From the NCBI GenBank assembly GCA_937903155.1, contig CALCZU010000091.1, positions 1-45,065 on the forward strand: a stretch of DNA of 45,065 nucleotides, written 5' to 3'. Below, one piece after another: positions 39,524-45,065 of this stretch (its first letter is position 1; every line of letters starts with the position of its first letter). The position numbers and the translations under genes were made by a program. This DNA is from an uncultured Bdellovibrionales bacterium. GTDB lineage: Bacteria > Bdellovibrionota > FAC87 > UBA2466. The notes below the pieces were generated by a model. It was not told the origin of the DNA and did not search any database. It worked only from the letters and a program-made list of their open reading frames with translations.

Positions 39524-41950
39524 ATGAAAACACGTAACCAATGCAGTTCGCAACTCACTAAACTTTTAACTCTAGCACTTCCGCTCTTCCTCTTGGCCAG
39601 TCCAGGGATGGCCAGCGAAGCAGATTTAAAGCTTCCTTATTTAGGAAATGCTTACAGTCTCTTCGGGATGACTTTTTCGGGCCACTCGATCTTGTATTTC
39701 GGATTCGTGGTTTGCTTTCTGGGAATACTCTTCGGAATGTACGAGATCACTTCCATTAAAAAACTTCCGGCTCACAAAGCCATGCTCGATATTTCGCAGC
39801 TGATTTATGAAACCTGCAAAACCTATATGATCCAGCAGGGTAAGCTCCTCATGATTTTCGAACTGTTTATCGGAGCATGTATCGTTTATTACTTCGCGGT
39901 CTTGCGAGGAATGGAAACGTCCAAAGTTTTCTTAATCCTTCTCTGGTCAGTGCTCGGAATTTTGGGAAGTTACACGGTCGCTTGGTTCGGAATGCGAATC
40001 AACAACTACGCGAATAGCCGCACTGCTTTTGCTTCCCTCAAAGGCAAGCCTTGGCCGCTGCTCGATATCCCTCTGCGTTCGGGAATGTCCATCGGAGTGC
40101 TTCTCATCTCCGTAGAACTCATCATGATGATGATTATCCTTTTAGTCGTTTCTCCTGAAAACGCAGGCGCTTGCTTCATTGGTTTTGCAATCGGGGAATC
40201 CCTTGGAGCCTCGGTGCTTCGAATCTGCGGTGGTATCTTTACAAAAATCGCCGACATCGGAGCGGATCTGATGAAAATCGTCTTCAACGTGAAAGAAGAT
40301 GATGCGAGAAATCCAGGCGTGATTGCCGACTGCGCTGGCGATAATGCCGGTGACTCGGTTGGTCCGACAGCAGACGGTTTTGAAACCTACGGCGTAACGG
40401 GTGTGGCTCTTATCAGCTTTATTGCCCTTGCTGTTGGAATGAATATCGATGCGAACGGACACTTAACTCCCAATGGCGATCCTTCTGCAATTCAAGCAAA
40501 ACTCATCCTTTGGATTTTCTTGATGCGTATCGTGATGGTGATTGCTTCGATTGGCTCATACGCAGTCAATCAAATGGTGGCTAAAGGAAGCTTCGGAAAC
40601 TCCGACCACTTCGACTTTGAAAAACCACTCACTTGCTTAGTGTGGCTCACCTCGATTGTGTCTATCATCATCACTTATGCCGTCAGTTACGGATTCCTAG
40701 GTGATTTAGGTGGAAACGTCTGGCTCCGTCTCGCAACAATTATTAGTTGCGGAACGATCTCAGCCGCTTTGATTCCAGAGCTTACAAAGGTGTTCACTTC
40801 TGCGAAATCCAAACACGTTGCTGAAATTGTGACAGCATCCCGCGAAGGTGGAGCGTCATTGACGATTCTCGCAGGACTTGTCGCCGGAAATATGAGCGTG
40901 TTTTGGAAAGGGCTTTCGATTGCAGGTCTGATGCTAGTTGCCTACATCACGGCAAGCGCTGAACTTTCGCAGTTCATGGTCTATCCGGCTGTTTTTGCCT
41001 TTGGACTCGTGGCCTTCGGAATGCTCAGCATGGGCCCTGTCACTATCGCTGTCGATAGTTACGGACCCGTGACGGACAATGCTCAATCTGTGTTCGAACT
41101 TTCTCAGGTCGAAACGCTTCCGAATATCAAAGGCGATATTCAAAAAGCTTTCGGTTTTTCTCCTGATTTCGAAAGAGGAAAACATCTCTTAGAAGAAAAC
41201 GATTCTGCCGGAAATACCTTTAAAGCAACGGCGAAACCGGTGTTAATTGGAACGGCTGTGATTGGAGCGACAACGATGATTTTCTCGATCATCTTGCTCT
41301 TAAATCTGAAGCTCGACCTTTTGGACCCCAGAGTTCTTTTAGGAATGATCTGCGGTGGATCGGTTATTTACTGGTTCACGGGTGCTTCCATTCAAGCGGT
41401 GTCAACAGGGGCTTACCGAGCCGTTGATTACATCAAAAAGAATATGGATGTAAAAAGCACTGCAAAAGCTTCGACTGAAGCTTCGAATCAAGTGGTGAAG
41501 ATCTGTACCCAGTTCGCGCAAAAAGGAATGGTGAATATCTTCGGCGTGATTTTCTGCCTCACATTGGCCTTTGCTTGTTTTGATCCGACCTTCTTTGCGA
41601 GTTATCTGATTTCCATCGCAATCGTTGGACTCTTCCAAGCTATCTTCATGGCGAACGCCGGTGGAGCATGGGATAATGCGAAGAAAGTCGTCGAAGTCGA
41701 CTTGAAAGAAAAAGGCACTCCTCTTCATGCAGCTACCGTGATTGGTGATACAGTCGGCGATCCATTCAAAGATACGTCTTCTGTAGCGCTCAATCCGATT
41801 ATTAAATTCACAACCCTCTTCGGACTTTTAGCCGTTGAGATTGCGGTGTCCGCAGGACAAACCGCTCAAATGATCGGTTGTGTTTTCTTAGTCATCGGAC
41901 TTTTCTTCGTCTACCGTTCCTTCTACGGAATGCGTATTTCGAAAGCATGA
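39524..41950 (+). CDS. hppA: Membrane-bound, ion-pumping pyrophosphatase
   Basis: HppA couples pyrophosphate hydrolysis to export of H+ and/or Na+ across the membrane. The 808-residue protein has about 16 transmembrane helices and the catalytic DDARNPGVIADCAGDNAGDS region (about 258-277). It continues as VGPTADGFETYGVTG, where many family members have VAGMGADLFESY, so it belongs to a divergent branch. Lys567 in AGNTFKAT stands where K+-dependent enzymes have Ala, suggesting K+ independence. The N-terminus looks like a signal peptide (to Met-Ala-Ser, about residue 31), longer than in many homologues. The C-terminal GDTVGDPFKDTSSVALNPIIK is conserved. Ion specificity cannot be called from sequence. 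Confidence 0.95.
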   Translation: MKTRNQCSSQLTKLLTLALPLFLLASPGMASEADLKLPYLGNAYSLFGMTFSGHSILYFGFVVCFLGILFGMYEITSIKKLPAHKAMLDISQLIYETCKTYMIQQGKLLMIFELFIGACIVYYFAVLRGMETSKVFLILLWSVLGILGSYTVAWFGMRINNYANSRTAFASLKGKPWPLLDIPLRSGMSIGVLLISVELIMMMIILLVVSPENAGACFIGFAIGESLGASVLRICGGIFTKIADIGADLMKIVFNVKEDDARNPGVIADCAGDNAGDSVGPTADGFETYGVTGVALISFIALAVGMNIDANGHLTPNGDPSAIQAKLILWIFLMRIVMVIASIGSYAVNQMVAKGSFGNSDHFDFEKPLTCLVWLTSIVSIIITYAVSYGFLGDLGGNVWLRLATIISCGTISAALIPELTKVFTSAKSKHVAEIVTASREGGASLTILAGLVAGNMSVFWKGLSIAGLMLVAYITASAELSQFMVYPAVFAFGLVAFGMLSMGPVTIAVDSYGPVTDNAQSVFELSQVETLPNIKGDIQKAFGFSPDFERGKHLLEENDSAGNTFKATAKPVLIGTAVIGATTMIFSIILLLNLKLDLLDPRVLLGMICGGSVIYWFTGASIQAVSTGAYRAVDYIKKNMDVKSTAKASTEASNQVVKICTQFAQKGMVNIFGVIFCLTLAFACFDPTFFASYLISIAIVGLFQAIFMANAGGAWDNAKKVVEVDLKEKGTPLHAATVIGDTVGDPFKDTSSVALNPIIKFTTLFGLLAVEIAVSAGQTAQMIGCVFLVIGLFFVYRSFYGMRISKA

Positions 41951-41967
41951 TCTGAATTCAATTCATG

Positions 41968-42000
41968 AAAGCCCATCCCTCACGGGGTGGGCTTTTTTTA
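41968..42000 (+). terminator. Rho-independent terminator of hppA
   Basis: The 12-bp stem AAAGCCCATCCC / GGGGTGGGCTTT (one G-T wobble) with loop TCAC runs into a T tract, 18 bases after the stop codon. Confidence 0.93.
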
Positions 42001-42023
42001 TTCGTAAATTCCGAACCGAAAAC

Positions 42024-42419
42024 TCAAGTAGGGGATGCGTTTGGTTTGAAGAAAGGGACGAAATAGCTCCGATAGGCGTAGATCAAGAAGATTTCGAGAA
42101 TGGAAAAAACGACACCTCCGCCTATTCCCTCACCCCCTTCGAGACACACATGGCAAGCAAGGATATTGACGAGAACCGGTGCCAGAAAAACCAGGCCTAG
42201 CGGCGTCAGCTTGCCACTGAGGACGAGTATCCCGCCCGCTAACTGGCAAAAACCTACGAGCGACATCCAACCGGTCGGAAACATGACCGCGACAAACTGA
42301 GCCATGAGCGATCCTTCCGGCGGCGGAGGCATTGGCAAAAAAGGATGCAGAATATTTGCGCCGAAAACGGTGAATCCAACTCCTAAGAGCAATCTTGCGA
42401 TGAACGTGACAATTTTCAT
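42024..42419 (-). CDS. DoxX-family membrane protein
   Basis: The 131-residue protein has four hydrophobic helices (about 3-24, 44-68, 73-92 and 99-119) and the DoxX-type N-terminus IARLLLGVGFTVFGANILHPFLP with FCQLAGGILVLSGKLTPLGL. DoxX proteins are small membrane proteins named for a quinol-oxidase subunit; most members have no proven role. A Shine-Dalgarno AGGAAGGGG precedes the ATG. It is convergent with hppA and divergent from the polysaccharide genes. Confidence 0.88.
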   Translation of the reverse strand: MKIVTFIARLLLGVGFTVFGANILHPFLPMPPPPEGSLMAQFVAVMFPTGWMSLVGFCQLAGGILVLSGKLTPLGLVFLAPVLVNILACHVCLEGGEGIGGGVVFSILEIFLIYAYRSYFVPFFKPNASPT

Positions 42420-42580
42420 GGTAACCCCTTCCTAATAAAAGATCGTAGCAGAAGAAGGGAGGCCTTTCAAAACTCCGACTCTTCACAAAACCGGGATGAA
42501 CCGATTGCTGCACCCTGTCCAGAGCCCAATTTTGCGAGATTTTTGATTGGACCTCTGTAGTGGTAAAATCATTCATCTCC

Positions 42581-44263
42581 ATGAAACCCACAAATCAGCT
42601 TAGATACGGTCTTTTTCTCAATGGCCCCCATTTGCAAGCTTGGGAGGTTGAGTGTTTAAAAGAGCTCGAAGCTCTTTCCCCTGCCCCGGAACTTTGTTTT
42701 ATTCTGTACCGGCAGGACATGCCGGAGTACTCGGCTGAACACTCGAGCTGGTGGAAGCGTTTTCAGAAAATCGGTTCTTCAAAAGTACTTTATTACTATT
42801 TTCTAAAATATTTTTTTCGATCGCAGGCTCAAAAGCCTGTCGACTGTACTGAACGATTTAAAAATATTCCCTCGCTCACCGTCGCACCCATCAAAAAAGA
42901 AAAAGGGTCAGAGCATTTTCCAGAAGAAGCCTTAACCGCTTTAAAGTCGGCTCAGCCGGATTTTATGCTGCGTTTCGGATTTAATATTTTAGGCGGCGAA
43001 ATTCTCGATATTCCAAAACATGGCGTTTGGTCGTTTCATCACGATGACGAAATGAAATATCGCGGAAGCCCGCCTTGTTTTTGGGAGATCTATAAAGCCG
43101 ATCCGGTGACCGGCGCTGTCCTACAGAAGCTGACTCCACGCTTGGACGGCGGTAAGATTCTTAAGAAAGGCTATTTCAAAACAATTGACCACTCTTACTC
43201 CGAAAACCTCGACCAAGTCCTTTGGGAGACGAGTAAGTGGCCGGCCTACGTTTGTAAAAACCTAGATTCCATCGTTCCCGTTTTGACAAACTCAACGGCC
43301 CCCATCGTTCGCATTCCTAAAAACTCAGAAACCCTCGTTTTCGCTCTGAAGCTTTTTTTCAACCAAATCAAAAACCGCTTTCAGCATTGGTTCTTAAGTG
43401 AAAAATGGAATATCGGAATCATCGCAAAACCCATTCAGGATTCTTTGAAATCAAATTTTTTAACCAATATCCTGGATCTCAATTTGTCGTCCTGGCAGAA
43501 ATTTTACGCCGATCCGTTCGGAGTAAAGACAGGAGATTCTTTTCAGATTTTGGCCGAGAAATTTGATTATCGATCGTTTCAGGGAAGTCTTGTTTCTCTA
43601 AGCCTCAAGAATCGAAAAGTCGTTGAAGAAAAAATTACCGGGATTGATACCGCCACTCATCTTTCGTATCCCTATCTTTTTGAGGAAAACGGATCCTACT
43701 ACTGTATTCCCGAATCGCTTACGAATAATGAAGTCTGCCTTTACAAAGCGGTTCAGTTTCCCAATCGATGGGAAAAAGTCGCAACGCTTCTCAATGATTT
43801 TCAGGGAATCGACGCCACTTTAATTCGGGACAATGGGAAGTACTGGCTCTTTGCAATGGATGGAAGAAATAGCGCGCGAATGAACCTCTACGTTTTTTAT
43901 TCGGATTCGCTCACAGGACCCTTTTCCCCCCACGCGCTCAATCCCGTCAAATCGGATATTCGTTCTTCCCGCCCGGCCGGAACGCCATTCTTTCATCAGA
44001 ATAAATGGTATCGCCCAGCCCAGAACTGCTCTCAAACCTACGGAGGTTCGATTGTAATGAACGAAATTGAAACACTGACGGAGACAGAGTTTTCAGAGAG
44101 AGAGGTCTCCACTCTCAATCCCATCTCGGGAACGGGCTTTTCAAAAGGAATGCACACGCTCTCGCCGTTGGGGAACTACACTCTCATCGACGGAAAAACT
44201 CATACGTTTATCCCCGCGGTATTTCTTAAAGTGCTGAAGACAAGATTTGCGGGTGCCCCATGA
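42581..44263 (+). CDS. Formyltransferase-like plus GINT1-like two-domain protein of a polysaccharide locus
   Basis: The start at ATG 42581 (560 residues) is preferred to GTG 42560; TAAAAT lies at 42564-42569. The N-terminal part (about 5-215) resembles a formyl transferase: PDFMLRFGFNILGGEILDIPKHGVWSFHH, then YRGSPPCFWEIY and a LDGGKILKKGY loop. The C-terminal part (about 285-545) resembles the N-terminal domain of glucosamine inositolphosphorylceramide transferase, a five-bladed-propeller-like unit: ADPFGVK, HLSYPYLFEENGSYYCIPES, EKVATLLNDFQGIDATLI and WLFAMDG. This fusion is seen in surface-glycan clusters. It overlaps the next glycosyltransferase by ATGA. Its product is probably a decorated glycan; the exact reaction is unknown. 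Confidence 0.75.
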   Translation: MKPTNQLRYGLFLNGPHLQAWEVECLKELEALSPAPELCFILYRQDMPEYSAEHSSWWKRFQKIGSSKVLYYYFLKYFFRSQAQKPVDCTERFKNIPSLTVAPIKKEKGSEHFPEEALTALKSAQPDFMLRFGFNILGGEILDIPKHGVWSFHHDDEMKYRGSPPCFWEIYKADPVTGAVLQKLTPRLDGGKILKKGYFKTIDHSYSENLDQVLWETSKWPAYVCKNLDSIVPVLTNSTAPIVRIPKNSETLVFALKLFFNQIKNRFQHWFLSEKWNIGIIAKPIQDSLKSNFLTNILDLNLSSWQKFYADPFGVKTGDSFQILAEKFDYRSFQGSLVSLSLKNRKVVEEKITGIDTATHLSYPYLFEENGSYYCIPESLTNNEVCLYKAVQFPNRWEKVATLLNDFQGIDATLIRDNGKYWLFAMDGRNSARMNLYVFYSDSLTGPFSPHALNPVKSDIRSSRPAGTPFFHQNKWYRPAQNCSQTYGGSIVMNEIETLTETEFSEREVSTLNPISGTGFSKGMHTLSPLGNYTLIDGKTHTFIPAVFLKVLKTRFAGAP

Positions 44264-45065
44264 GAGCACTTTATATCGGAAGTCAGAATCCCAATAGCTG
44301 CGCGCTAATGTACGCCGAAGCTCTAAAAGAACTGGGAATGGAAGTCACGGTCTTCGACCCCAACTATTTCGACACAGATTCTTTCTATAAAAAAGTTCAT
44401 CTCAAACTGATGAAAGCACCTGCCAGCTCCAGCATTCTGCGGGCGGATCAAAAACTTCTGCAACTTGCAAAGACTTCTTCATTTGATTTGGTTCTTGTGA
44501 TCGCCGAAAACTTTCTCTCTCAAGAAACACTCCAAGAATTTCGATCGTTACAATCGAAAACTCAGCCTCTGATTCTCTATCACTCACACGACAATAATTT
44601 TTCGAAAGGCATCTTGAAACCTGAAAATTTCTGGAACACCCTCGCCTCTTATGATTCGGTTTTTACAACGAAATCTCAAAACGTCTCAAAATACCGAGCT
44701 CTGGGCCAGAAAAATTCGACTTATCTCCCTTCAGCATTCGATCCTAAGGTACATAGACCTGTTCCCGATTCTGAAAGCCGCTTTAAACAAAACGCATTTA
44801 ATTTGAGCTTCATCGGAACTTACGACAAATCGAGAGATCCTGTTTTTGACACGCTCGATTGGGAAAATTTGAAAATCTGGGGCAATAACTGGGATCGTTC
44901 TCGCCATTTTGACTCACACAAAGAAAAAATCACGCCCCATGCGATTTACGGGCATGAATACGCAGATGTCACTTCCCATTCGAAAATTTCCCTCGGACTT
45001 CTCCGGACGGAGGCGGAAGACAGGCACACCCAGCGCACGTTTGAAATTCCCGCATGTGGAAGCCT
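44260..45065 (+). CDS. CgeB-like glycosyltransferase, 3' end cut by the window
   Basis: The ATG at 44260 overlaps the upstream stop (ATGA), and the frame stays open to the last base, giving about 268 visible residues. The start MRALYIGSQNPNSCALMYAEALKELGMEVTVFDP is a GT-B N-terminal Rossmann unit. FDLVLVIAENFLS, LYHSHDNNF and YDSVFTTKSQNVSKYRALG follow, then the nucleotide-sugar domain with LSFIGTYDKSRDP, ISLGLLRTE and HTQRTFEIPACGS, the signature of CgeB/GT4-like proteins. It belongs to a surface polysaccharide locus that continues beyond the window. Confidence 0.85.
   Translation, partial: MRALYIGSQNPNSCALMYAEALKELGMEVTVFDPNYFDTDSFYKKVHLKLMKAPASSSILRADQKLLQLAKTSSFDLVLVIAENFLSQETLQEFRSLQSKTQPLILYHSHDNNFSKGILKPENFWNTLASYDSVFTTKSQNVSKYRALGQKNSTYLPSAFDPKVHRPVPDSESRFKQNAFNLSFIGTYDKSRDPVFDTLDWENLKIWGNNWDRSRHFDSHKEKITPHAIYGHEYADVTSHSKISLGLLRTEAEDRHTQRTFEIPACGS

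Noticed and set aside
1..45065. tRNA, rRNA, tmRNA, integrase, transposase or CRISPR genes
   Set aside because: I looked for cloverleaf ends, conserved rRNA stretches, repeat arrays and recombinase motifs by eye and saw none; a covariance-model scan would be decisive.

Overview
The window looks like one end of a metagenome-type contig. About the first 610 bases are high in GC and carry the end of an outer-membrane beta-barrel gene and the start of an RND efflux pump gene, in the style of a high-GC proteobacterium. At roughly 600-620 this changes abruptly into AT-richer DNA that begins inside the glycine-rich tail of another gene. I read this as a chimeric join. Everything from about 612 onward fits one organism. 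The best guess is a Bdellovibrionota-like (or related predatory/deltaproteobacterial-grade) Gram-negative bacterium. The grounds are a TIGR02147-type regulator coupled to a secreted protein, a pilG-H-I-D style operon, many signal-peptide proteins and moderate GC. No rRNA, tRNA, CRISPR array or insertion sequence was seen.

Layout. 612-4451: tail of a putative RNA-binding protein, its terminator, then infA, a fatty-acid desaturase and a penicillin-acylase-family enzyme; the first three make a plausible cold-response cluster. 4546-7121: TIGR02147-type regulator translationally coupled to a secreted DUF1566-like protein. 7136-11837 (minus): one tight operon, guaB-guaA followed by a complete 2-aminophenol 1,6-dioxygenase-like beta/alpha pair. 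11975-17638: glycosyltransferase, formate-tetrahydrofolate ligase, a lysine-rich putative zinc protein, a solitary ribosomal protein L3, and two RNA-modification enzymes. 17703-22831: small secreted or unknown genes, rsmG, a TPR protein, an Mpo1-like protein and a three-gene overlapping cassette (metallophosphoesterase, DUF6973-like secreted protein, small secreted protein) headed by a 13-bp inverted repeat around its promoter. 22906-31265: enolase, a secreted seven-repeat RCC1-like protein, dnaK, an FmdB zinc ribbon, groES-groEL, a REP-like palindrome and an SLBB protein. 31408-34420: leucyl aminopeptidase, a short-chain dehydrogenase and a small membrane protein.

34421-38376 is the most interesting part. 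A well-formed sigma-54 promoter (GG-N10-GC) is followed, starting at the predicted transcription start, by about 145 nt of non-coding DNA with nested inverted repeats. After that come four genes with ATGA overlaps in the order known from Myxococcus xanthus type IV pili: PilG-like protein, PilH-like ABC ATPase, PilI-like permease, and PilD prepilin peptidase. In M. xanthus the sigma-54/PilR-controlled pilA gene lies just upstream of pilG; here that place holds the structured RNA and no pilin.

38441-45065: galE, a membrane pyrophosphatase, a DoxX protein, and the start of a surface-polysaccharide locus (formyltransferase-like/GINT1-like protein and a CgeB-like glycosyltransferase cut by the window end). 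Several genes have a -10-like hexamer only 6-11 bases before the start codon and no Shine-Dalgarno, suggesting frequent leaderless transcripts.
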